This document shows, piece by piece, positions 17,209 through 24,209 of a stretch of DNA of 34,976 nt (positions within the stretch are counted from its first letter, which is position 1; each line of letters starts with the position of its first letter). The position numbers and the translations under genes are program-made. Under the pieces are notes generated by a model. That model ran no database searches. It worked only from the letters and a program-made list of their open reading frames with translations, and was not told the DNA's origin. The stretch comes from a virus. Location: the IMG/VR virus record IMGVR_UViG_3300030389_003065, positions 1 to 34,976 of that record; one strand, written 5' to 3'.

Positions 17209-17330
17209 TTCTTTTTCCTCCTTTTATGGTTTGGTTTGTTAGGTCGTCTTTTTTCTCCCTTTTGACTTGGTTCTCCTTTTTTTCTTTTAATTGGATTTCG
17301 TATTTTATTTTTATTTGGCAATTGAATCAC
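17205..17330 (-). CDS. Very basic mini-protein (41 aa)
   Basis: 41 residues from a GTG at 17330 that overlaps the previous stop (GTGA). It ends with an ATGA overlap into the next gene. About half of the residues are Lys or Arg (IRNPIKRKKGEPSQKGEKRR, then HKRRKKK), like a nucleic-acid-condensing tail. The two exact overlaps support translation. It has no MxW peptide. The same stretch also encodes the ribosome binding site of the next gene, so a non-coding spacer cannot be excluded. Confidence 0.5.
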   Translation of the reverse strand: MIQLPNKNKIRNPIKRKKGEPSQKGEKRRPNKPNHKRRKKK

Positions 17331-17590
17331 GGACTACCCTTTCTTCTTTTGTAAGTTTTACAAGCGGCACAAGTAGGTCTACATCTTCTTTTTCTACCTT
17401 TAGATGCATCTTTTCTACCACAAGGTTTAGGTCCACCTTTATCATTACAGGTTCCACAAGCAATCCAACCTCTTTGTGTTTTACCACCTTTTTCTTTTCC
17501 ACCCCTTCTTGAAAACCACCCATGTAAGCCTTCATCTTTTTCTCTTTTAAAGTTATCTCCCTTTTTACGAAGAATATCTTGCCATGTCAT
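17327..17590 (-). CDS. MTWQDILR-tagged Cys-rich basic protein (87 aa)
   Basis: 87 residues. It begins MTWQDILRKK, then LHGWFSRRGG, then a Cys-rich basic core: GWIACGTCNDKGGPKPCGRK and RCRPTCAACKTYKRR. Six Cys spaced in pairs suggest zinc binding. I recall similar small proteins (WFS...GW...C...CGR...CRPT) in many tailed-virus genomes from water, but the function is unknown and the family name uncertain to me. ATG at 17590 overlaps the stop of the phosphatase gene (ATGA). Another frame (17311-17535) is a shadow. Confidence 0.75.
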   Translation of the reverse strand: MTWQDILRKKGDNFKREKDEGLHGWFSRRGGKEKGGKTQRGWIACGTCNDKGGPKPCGRKDASKGRKRRCRPTCAACKTYKRRKGSP

Positions 17591-18354
17591 TCTAATTCCT
17601 CCTTCAATATTCTAATAACATCTCTAACCATTTCCTTAATACTTTGTAAGTCAATAGGTTTTTCTTCTAACTTTTTTAATAACTCTTCGTAATAAAATAG
17701 TGCTTGTTGAATCATTATAATTAATTCAGATACTTCCATGTCACCCTTTGCATCTTTCCTCCAATCATGTTTTTTAATTTTTAAATAAGCATCTGCTATT
17801 ATTAGACCAACTTTTTTTCCTGCTTTTACATCACTAGGAAAATGATTACCCATTTGTATTCTTGACATACCTATTTTTTCTGCCATGCTATCTAATTCTT
17901 TTTGCTTTTTGGGATATTTATTTCCTAAAACTTTTGCTAAGGCATACGCTTCTGCGGCATGACCACTTGGAAAAGAAGGTGTATCATCTGTATCAGTTAC
18001 TGAATCTATTTTATTAGTTATTTCATAAGGTCTTGGTCTACCATATTTCATTTTAAGTTTAATAACAAATATATCTGCATCTTGTATAAACTTTTTCCAA
18101 TCTGATTCTTTTTCTCCTACAATATCTAACATTAACTTATGATGATTTTTATCATAATCTTTAGTTTCTTTTTCAGTCAATTTAGAGTTTTTCATAATTT
18201 TTATCACTTTTGGTAATTCTTTTTCATTATTAGGATAAGTCATTTTAGGAAACTTTGCATTAAAAGAAGGAGTTTTATTGAGTAGTTTTTTCTTGTTTGT
18301 AGATAAACTATTTACCCACTTAGATTTACTCGCTTTTAAAACTTGTTCCCACAT
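17587..18354 (-). CDS. Soluble PAP2-type phosphatase with N-terminal MWEQVLK peptide
   Basis: 255 residues from the ATG at 18354, 6 bases after AGTG. A GTG three codons upstream is the alternative, and residue numbers here use it. All three motifs of the PAP2/vanadium haloperoxidase family are present: KX6RP in KLKMKYGRPRP (R109-P110 or R111-P112), PSGH at 132-135, and SRx5Hx3D (S167, R168, H174, D178). The family removes phosphate from lipids, polyprenyl-diphosphates or small molecules. Unlike most lipid phosphatases it shows no membrane segments, so a soluble substrate is likely. The first residues MWEQVLKASK match the shared peptide. It sits in the tagged-gene cluster, so it may be carried in the virion. 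Confidence 0.8.
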   Translation of the reverse strand: MWEQVLKASKSKWVNSLSTNKKKLLNKTPSFNAKFPKMTYPNNEKELPKVIKIMKNSKLTEKETKDYDKNHHKLMLDIVGEKESDWKKFIQDADIFVIKLKMKYGRPRPYEITNKIDSVTDTDDTPSFPSGHAAEAYALAKVLGNKYPKKQKELDSMAEKIGMSRIQMGNHFPSDVKAGKKVGLIIADAYLKIKKHDWRKDAKGDMEVSELIIMIQQALFYYEELLKKLEEKPIDLQSIKEMVRDVIRILKEELE

Positions 18355-18359
18355 AGTAA

Positions 18360-18533
18360 TCACTTTTTCTTTTTAGATTTGTTACCCCAATTTTTAGCAC
18401 CAACTTTACGACAACGAACTAAAGCCCCCGATGCATATGCTGAAGGCCATTTTTTATATCTTCTTCTTACTTTGTAATAACAGGCATCTCTTTTTGCTTT
18501 CTTTTTTCTTTTAAGAATATCTTGCCACTTAAT
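18360..18533 (-). CDS. KWQDILK-tagged basic protein with AUU start (57 aa)
   Basis: 57 residues. The frame has no ATG. The GTG at 18542 lies inside the ribosome binding site GAGGTG, so the likely start is the ATT at 18533, exactly 6 bases after GAGGTG, the same spacing as in neighbouring genes. From there the protein reads (M)KWQDILKRKK, the shared peptide. The body, CYYKVRRRYKKWPSAYASG followed by ALVRCRKVGAKNWG, is a small basic Cys-containing domain that I recall as widespread in aquatic tailed viruses and of unknown function. The end overlaps the phosphatase upstream region. Confidence 0.75.
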   Translation of the reverse strand: MKWQDILKRKKKAKRDACYYKVRRRYKKWPSAYASGALVRCRKVGAKNWGNKSKKKK

Positions 18534-18543
18534 AAAAACCACC

Positions 18544-18861
18544 TCACAAATTATTTAATGTTCTATCAACAATTGCCATTACCTTTTCGCCAACCGTGTA
18601 CCAATTTACATCATCTAATGAATAGCCATCTCCTATAAACTTATTCATCCAATCCATATCTGTTTTAACTGCTATTTTTCCATTTCTCCATACTCTAGCA
18701 AAAGATTCTCTTACACTTTTTTCATCAACAGGTAAGCCTAAACGCTTTTGCATAAAGGTCATACTTTCTATACTCGATGGGATAGTTACTTCTAAATTTG
18801 GTAATATTATTTCTAATAAAGCCGTTGTTGGTTCTAATTTTAATATTTTTTTCCAACTCAC
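18544..18861 (-). CDS. MSWKKILK-tagged protein (105 aa)
   Basis: 105 residues from a GTG at 18861 with GGAGG 7 bases upstream and a GTGA overlap with the previous stop. Begins MSWKKILKLE. The rest is a single small soluble domain (ALLEIILPNLEVTIPSSIES, then SVRESFARVWRNGKIAVKTD). No family recognised. The GTG start places the tag at the very N-terminus, as in its neighbours. Confidence 0.7.
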   Translation of the reverse strand: MSWKKILKLEPTTALLEIILPNLEVTIPSSIESMTFMQKRLGLPVDEKSVRESFARVWRNGKIAVKTDMDWMNKFIGDGYSLDDVNWYTVGEKVMAIVDRTLNNL

Positions 18862-19580
18862 TCTAATTCCTCCCTATCTTCTAAACGCTCGCGCAAGATA
18901 CTTACATTTTTTCCTTTTGCTTTAGTATATTTGTGTGTCTCTCTTATTTTAGATTCATTAAAATTTGTAACTGATACAATTTTTCCACGAGTAGGTAACC
19001 AATTGCTCATCTGAATTAGGAATAGACGGAGGGAAGGTAAAACAGGTTTTATATTTTTTGATAACATAATAAAATCATCTATTGTGCATTCATATACAGT
19101 AATCGAAAATAGTTCAGTAAATATTCTAATAGTACCCGTTTTTTCAGGTGTCATCAACAATGAGCGATAATTTACTGGACTATAATTTACATTATAGGTT
19201 ATGCAATTAAATTTCATTAAGTTAGGATAGATAGAGTCAAAGATTCTGACTTGTTTTTTATGTTGTATATATACATCTTTACTATTTAAAAAAGACTTTA
19301 CATTACTTGGAACTTTATAACTAGTTATTATTTTTGCACCTGCTGTTACAAAGTTATTAATAAATGTTGATTCTTTAAAATTATAAAGTGAAATGTTCTT
19401 ATTAAAATCTCTTTTGATAGTAATTCTCCTTGACGCAGGTATTTTTGAACCAAGCCAAATTTCTCTACCACATAGTTTTATAATTTGATTAATAATACCC
19501 CCTCTTTTATAATCCTTTACAAATTTAATAGACCTTTCTACTACATTTTCATCAATTTTAATTATACTAAACCAATCCAT
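18858..19580 (-). CDS. MDWFSIIK-tagged protein (240 aa)
   Basis: 240 residues from the ATG at 19580, one base after the ligase stop, with GGGGG 6 bases upstream. A longer frame from 19613 would run into the ligase gene and lacks a site. Begins MDWFSIIKID. The body is mixed alpha/beta and basic (GREIWLGSKIPASRRITIKR, then ITSYKVPSNVKSFLNS, VRIFDSIYPNLMKFNCI). It ends with an Arg/Glu-rich helix (VSILRERLEDREELE). No catalytic motif recognised. Confidence 0.65.
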   Translation of the reverse strand: MDWFSIIKIDENVVERSIKFVKDYKRGGIINQIIKLCGREIWLGSKIPASRRITIKRDFNKNISLYNFKESTFINNFVTAGAKIITSYKVPSNVKSFLNSKDVYIQHKKQVRIFDSIYPNLMKFNCITYNVNYSPVNYRSLLMTPEKTGTIRIFTELFSITVYECTIDDFIMLSKNIKPVLPSLRLFLIQMSNWLPTRGKIVSVTNFNESKIRETHKYTKAKGKNVSILRERLEDREELE

Positions 19581-19581
19581 A

Positions 19582-21690
19582 CTAGGCCCCCAATTTAGCA
19601 TACTTATCTTCATTAATATTTATTAACCCTTCATCGCTAGATTTAGGTGCAGGTTTGGTTTCATATCCTGTCCATGCCAACCACATTTTTTTATCATCTA
19701 CCGGCAAAACTCTAAAGTGCATTTTACCTTTAGTTTCTGGACCGTCTAAAAGATATTCATGATAACCATGTCGGTTAGCACCAAAAGATAAATTACCCCT
19801 TTCTAATAATTTTTCTTTATCCGGATTGTTTGTAACGATAGCAGGGTATTTACCTGCTTCACCTAATAAGTCATAAATTTCTTCCTCATCTTTAACATCA
19901 ATATCCCACGACATTTCATTGTCTCTATATTTAATTACAAAACTAAAACTATCATCTTCCCCCATCCAAATTTCAAACTTACCTTTTGGTTTTTCTTCTT
20001 TATTAATTATCTTATCATCAATAGAAAACTTTTTACTTCTTTTTTCATACATTATACCGTAGGCTTCTCCACCTTCCCTTAATCTATTTAGTACACCCTG
20101 TTCTATATTACTACCAAATAATCTATTTGTTAAACCAGCATCATGCTCTTTAATCTTTTTAGATAATGTTTCTACATTAGCGGGTCCTTCTTTTAATATT
20201 TGTTGAATAAAGGTAAAAAAGCGACCATTATCTTTACCATAAGCAACCTTTAGTTCTTTTTTCCAAATATCTAAATCGGCTTCCGCATTTTTAGACATTA
20301 AATTATTTTCTGAAAAACCGTGAAAAGTAAAACCGTCTAAATTTATTTCTCCCTTTAATATAGCCGTACCATGTATTCCATCTGTAATAGTATAAGATTT
20401 AGTAAGTGCTTCTATTTTATAATCTGCTAAACTCTTTTTACCATCCTTTGTTAAAAATTCAAGTGTAACGAGTTTATCCGGCTGAACAGTTTCAGGTTTT
20501 TCTACTAGATTGGCATTATATAAACTAAATCCCTTCTTTGTATTGCCTTGCACTTCATCAACCTTTACACGAATAATATCTCCTTCGGATGCAGATATTT
20601 TTGTATTTGTTGTTTTTCCGACATTCATATAAAAATCATTTTCAAGTTTTTGTGCTTTTGGTATATCTTCTTCAACCGGACCCACCCCAACAATATAATT
20701 TACTGTTCCATTTTTATTTTCCTTAACTTCTAAAACTATTACATCTAGGTCTACAAATTTTTTCCACTTAATCCATTTAGGGTTTTTCTTTTTACCAATT
20801 ACATAAGAAGATTTAGAATCTTTAATTACAACACCTTCACTTGTAGGATTTTTCATTATTTCTTTTGCGTATTCTTCTATTTCTTCTAAAGAGTCGGCAT
20901 CTCTAGTATTCTTTTTATTTGGGAATACTAAATATTCGTCAGATAGTGATGAAAAATTCTGCATCATTATCTGCATTCTTTCTTCTAATTTTTTAGTTAC
21001 AATAGAATCATCTTCAAAATGTAGTATATCAAAAACTTGAATTTTTATTTCTGCACCATCAGAATCAGAATCTTTTTTATTTACATGTGCTAAAGTATCT
21101 GCTCTAACTAAAGGTTCGTCATCTTTATATAAAATAGCCTCCCCGTCTAAAATACAGTTTGGAAACTCTTTCTTTTCTAAAATTTTTACTGCCTTACCCA
21201 TTTTATCTGTAATGTCTTTCCCATTAAAAGAATATATAGTAACTTTATTTTTAAATTTATGAAGTTGAACTCTTAGTCCATCATATTTTTCTTGCACTAT
21301 ATATTCTCCGGTAAATCCATTAATCTCTTTCATATCATCTATCTCAAATATGCGATACATTGGTTTATTAGGCACAATAAACTTATTTTGCTTATCTTCT
21401 TTAATTATAGGTTTGGATATTTTACCCGTTATAATTGAATATAATATTTTTGCATTTTTATTCTTAGGGTCTAAAGTTTTGTCAGAATGTAAAACACTTG
21501 GGTCTATATCAGGAAATTTAGCGGCCATCATAGGGTCCTCTAAAATTTTTTGTAATTGCCTAATTAAACCCTTCCAATCTTCTTCATATTTAGAATTATC
21601 AATTGCCTTTAAATATCCAAGACCCATCATGTTACGAAATGAGTCTACATTTTTATTTATACTATCAAAAGGTATTTCAAAGGGGTTAAT
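19582..21690 (-). CDS. ATP-dependent DNA ligase with extra C-terminal domains
   Basis: Joins DNA nicks using ATP. Numbering from the first ATG (21630): motif I EKYDGLR with nucleotide-binding K115, motif III LDGEA (E154), motif IV SEGVVIK (255-260), motif V KWIKWK (275-280), then an OB fold with DIIRVKVDEVQGN. Beyond about 390 come a beta segment (HGTAILKGEINLDGFTFHG), a winged-helix-like part (VETLSKKIKEHDAGLTNRLF), and an end domain (HGYHEYLLDG, MHFRVLPVDDKKMWLAWTGY) I cannot name. The ATG at 21630 lacks a ribosome binding site. An in-frame ATT at 21690, 5 bases after GGGGGTG, adds 20 residues and is the likelier start, giving 702. Lying between portal and protease genes, it may act on packaged or entering DNA. 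Confidence 0.85.
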   Translation of the reverse strand: MNPFEIPFDSINKNVDSFRNMMGLGYLKAIDNSKYEEDWKGLIRQLQKILEDPMMAAKFPDIDPSVLHSDKTLDPKNKNAKILYSIITGKISKPIIKEDKQNKFIVPNKPMYRIFEIDDMKEINGFTGEYIVQEKYDGLRVQLHKFKNKVTIYSFNGKDITDKMGKAVKILEKKEFPNCILDGEAILYKDDEPLVRADTLAHVNKKDSDSDGAEIKIQVFDILHFEDDSIVTKKLEERMQIMMQNFSSLSDEYLVFPNKKNTRDADSLEEIEEYAKEIMKNPTSEGVVIKDSKSSYVIGKKKNPKWIKWKKFVDLDVIVLEVKENKNGTVNYIVGVGPVEEDIPKAQKLENDFYMNVGKTTNTKISASEGDIIRVKVDEVQGNTKKGFSLYNANLVEKPETVQPDKLVTLEFLTKDGKKSLADYKIEALTKSYTITDGIHGTAILKGEINLDGFTFHGFSENNLMSKNAEADLDIWKKELKVAYGKDNGRFFTFIQQILKEGPANVETLSKKIKEHDAGLTNRLFGSNIEQGVLNRLREGGEAYGIMYEKRSKKFSIDDKIINKEEKPKGKFEIWMGEDDSFSFVIKYRDNEMSWDIDVKDEEEIYDLLGEAGKYPAIVTNNPDKEKLLERGNLSFGANRHGYHEYLLDGPETKGKMHFRVLPVDDKKMWLAWTGYETKPAPKSSDEGLININEDKYAKLGA

Positions 21691-21701
21691 AAAATCACCC
21701 C

Positions 21702-22121
21702 CTAAAACTGTTCATCTATTGGGGTTTGTACATCTTTTTGGTCCACACTTACTGTATTTTTCATTTTATTGTACAACTGTAAAACTTTTTCTAAAGCCTG
21801 TTCCATTTCTTTATCTTGAGAATCCTCCGGTTCTTCCATTGATTCGACTGGCGCATCTTCTTCTTTATAAATAAGATTTGTAGGCAATAGTTTTTTTCTT
21901 TGTTGCTTGGCAACCTGAATAGGTTTATTGGAGTTTTGACCCACAGTTTGTAAATTTAATGTGCCTTTTTTCTTAGCGTTACCAGCACCATCTTCTACCT
22001 TTTCAGGAACTCCAAGTGCATTACTAATAAGATAAATTTGCTCGTTAAGTCTTGTAAGTAAGGTGGTAATTCTATTTCCATCTAGTTCTTCTATTGCATT
22101 GTCTACTTCATATTTTGCCAT
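21702..22121 (-). CDS. Unrecognised acidic protein (139 aa)
   Basis: 139 residues, ATG at 22121 after GGGGG. It has a helical N-terminus (ELDGNRITTLLTRLNEQIYL), a basic, low-complexity middle (NAKKKGTLNLQTVGQNSN, then QQRKKLLP) and an acidic C-terminal half with a helix (EMEQALEKVLQLYNKMKN). The design (two helices joined by a flexible linker) resembles small assembly or adaptor proteins. Nothing more can be said from sequence. Confidence 0.6.
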   Translation of the reverse strand: MAKYEVDNAIEELDGNRITTLLTRLNEQIYLISNALGVPEKVEDGAGNAKKKGTLNLQTVGQNSNKPIQVAKQQRKKLLPTNLIYKEEDAPVESMEEPEDSQDKEMEQALEKVLQLYNKMKNTVSVDQKDVQTPIDEQF

Positions 22122-22123
22122 TT

Positions 22124-22357
22124 TTATTCCCCCGTTAATCCTTTTACTAATTCATCTAATTGTGACCAATCCATCTTTGATATTACATTAGAATCCGGCA
22201 TTTGTGATGTAGGTGTTCTATGGGGTCTTTGACCTTCCACCTTCACTAATCCCGACTTCATTAAAATATTATCTTGATTATAAACTGTATTCTCTAATTC
22301 TTGTATTCTCTCTACCAGCATTTTTAGCAAAGTAGTTAATTCTTCATATTCAGTCAT
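22124..22357 (-). CDS. Small coiled-coil protein with C-terminal MDW segment (77 aa)
   Basis: 77 residues, ATG at 22357 with GGAGG upstream and a 4-base overlap with the previous gene. It starts with a leucine-heptad helix (LTTLLKMLVERIQELENTVY), continues with a linker, and ends MDWSQLDELVKGLTGE. That end aligns without gaps with the MSWNEAHQFIREN end of the protease-scaffold protein. Function unknown; probably a helical oligomer. Confidence 0.6.
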   Translation of the reverse strand: MTEYEELTTLLKMLVERIQELENTVYNQDNILMKSGLVKVEGQRPHRTPTSQMPDSNVISKMDWSQLDELVKGLTGE

Positions 22358-23991
22358 TCTTCTTCATCCTCCGGATATACTCTTTCTCTTATTTTTTCGT
22401 ATAAATTTTCATACCTTTTTCTAAGTGATGCCAAAACCTTCACAAGTTTTAAATTTTCTTCATCTAAATTTTCTAACTCGCCTGTATTACCTTCTACCTC
22501 GTCTAGTATATTTATAAGTTTTCCTAATTTTAAATATTCTTCTCCAAAATATTCGGTTGGGTCTGCATCCTGTAAATATGTTTTTACCTTTCTTTTATCT
22601 TTTTCACTTAAATTATCAATAGACTTTAGCATAGTTTTATCTAAAGCAATTTTATTATAACCTATTTTAGAAATAATCGCTCTTAGTAAAAAATAACCCA
22701 CTGTCTTACCGCCAGCCGGTTGGTCTAAAACATTTATAACCGCATCTCTAATAACAGTATTTTCTGTTTGGGGTCTATGTGCTACAATTTTTCCTAAAGC
22801 ATCTAGTTTCATTCTAGTAACATTACTAATATCATTTAATATATCTTCATTAGTCTCTTTAATTAATCTTCGATTAGTTTCTTCTCCTGAAATCGAAGTA
22901 ATATTTTTAGTAACTGCACCTTTTAATTCTGATAAATCTTTATAAATACTATCATAATAATCTTCAATAGTAACCCCTTGTAAATATTGGTCTTGAGTTC
23001 CCTCTAATCTTTTTCTAATATATTTTACAAAATCTCTATTTACTTCTTCGGGTGTACCGTATTCTGTAAATTTTTCAAAACCTAAAATATCTAATCTTTG
23101 TTTAATGTCTACTTGTGAAATTTTAGCCAAACTTATTTCTGCTACTTTATTGTCAATTTGAATTGGTTTATTTAAAGGTTCATCTTCATCATCTCTAATT
23201 CTTAAAAATAAATTTGATGCTTCGCCCCTACCCCTAATTTGAACCGCCCTATAATTTATAGGTCTTTTTCTACCTTTACTAGAAGGTCTAGCATTTTTAA
23301 TCGTAGTAACATCATTAAGTCTTATGAATAATTTTCTTGGACCCGATTCTAAATCCTCTTCTTTTTTATATTTATCAGAAATTTTTGCTATTTCTTCTAA
23401 ACTTTCGTTTTTAAATATATCTTTTAACTTATTCATTTCCTGATTAGTCACATAGCCCCACACTTCTTCTACATATTTAGGGTCAATTTCTTTATCACTA
23501 TTTAGCATAAGAAGTCTAACAAATCTAGTTTTATCATCAGGAGTAACTTTTCTATCTCCATAGGATATTAAATTACTTCTGTTAAGTCTATCATATTCTT
23601 CTTTTGTATAAATTATTTTTTTAGGTCGTAGTAATTTATTTATATATGCTCGAAATTCAGTAAGAGGACCTTCTAAAACTCTTTGAAAGTTAGGTCGTAA
23701 TCTATCAATTTCGGGTAATTCACCCTCGGCTCGTCTTTTATTTGTTTCTTGCCATTCTTTGTATTTTTTTCTAACAGTAAATGCTATATTTTTGTCACTT
23801 AAATTTGTATTTGCTACCCCTTTAACTTCTTGTACTATTAGTTTATCTAACTCTTGTTCAGTTTTACGGTTTTCTTTTAAATTATCATATTTCATTTTAG
23901 CCTTACTATAAACTTCTCTATAAGATTCTAAATCATGTATAAACCTTCCTTGTCTATTTTCATACCCAAAAGGAAAGTTATCTTCAGTCAT
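22354..23991 (-). CDS. Large unrecognised helical protein downstream of portal (545 aa)
   Basis: 545 residues from the ATG at 23991, 7 bases after GAGG. A TTG six bases upstream touches the site and is less likely. It is highly charged and mostly helical throughout (YSKAKMKYDNLKENRKTEQE, then IRKRLEGTQDQYLQG). A short beta-like central part (RPINYRAVQIRGRGEASNLF) and an acidic end (RERVYPEDEEE) are also seen. No catalytic or membrane motif. In many tailed viruses a minor head protein follows the portal, and this gene has that position. No sequence match to known minor head proteins is apparent to me. Confidence 0.6.
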   Translation of the reverse strand: MTEDNFPFGYENRQGRFIHDLESYREVYSKAKMKYDNLKENRKTEQELDKLIVQEVKGVANTNLSDKNIAFTVRKKYKEWQETNKRRAEGELPEIDRLRPNFQRVLEGPLTEFRAYINKLLRPKKIIYTKEEYDRLNRSNLISYGDRKVTPDDKTRFVRLLMLNSDKEIDPKYVEEVWGYVTNQEMNKLKDIFKNESLEEIAKISDKYKKEEDLESGPRKLFIRLNDVTTIKNARPSSKGRKRPINYRAVQIRGRGEASNLFLRIRDDEDEPLNKPIQIDNKVAEISLAKISQVDIKQRLDILGFEKFTEYGTPEEVNRDFVKYIRKRLEGTQDQYLQGVTIEDYYDSIYKDLSELKGAVTKNITSISGEETNRRLIKETNEDILNDISNVTRMKLDALGKIVAHRPQTENTVIRDAVINVLDQPAGGKTVGYFLLRAIISKIGYNKIALDKTMLKSIDNLSEKDKRKVKTYLQDADPTEYFGEEYLKLGKLINILDEVEGNTGELENLDEENLKLVKVLASLRKRYENLYEKIRERVYPEDEEE

Positions 23992-23993
23992 AT

Positions 23994-24209
23994 TCAAACC
24001 TCACGCCACTTATTATTACCTTTTTTTCCACCTGTAATTACACCGGGAATATTTACATCCTTTTCAAAGTTAGCCGGAGGAAGTTCAGGAATAGGTGGGC
24101 AAAGATTAACAGTTTCTGCTTCTTTCTTTACCGGCCTATCTGCCTTTTTCTCAGCGTTTTCTAAAGCCTTTCGTGCTTGTTCTAATTTTCTTCTTACTAT
24201 ATCACTCAT
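23994..24209 (-). CDS. Small helical, Pro-rich protein (71 aa)
   Basis: 71 residues, ATG at 24209 overlapping the portal stop by one base. An N-terminal basic/alanine helix (VRRKLEQARKALENAEKKAD) is followed by a Pro-rich segment (CPPIPELPPANFEKD) and a Gly/Lys tail. No family recognised. Tight coupling to the portal gene suggests a portal-associated or early assembly role (inference). Confidence 0.6.
   Translation of the reverse strand: MSDIVRRKLEQARKALENAEKKADRPVKKEAETVNLCPPIPELPPANFEKDVNIPGVITGGKKGNNKWREV

Noticed and set aside
17311-17535. 74-codon minus-strand frame rich in Val and Lys
   Set aside because: Overlaps almost entirely the tagged Cys-rich protein (17327-17590), which has overlap-coupled start and family-like motifs.
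18544-18861. Internal MDWMNKFI segment of the 105-residue protein as a second tag
   Set aside because: It is in the middle of the domain, not at a terminus, and the protein already has the tag at its start; most likely coincidence.
21350-21874. 174-codon open frame on the plus strand
   Set aside because: Antisense to the ligase and the 139-residue gene, both well supported; no convincing start signal.
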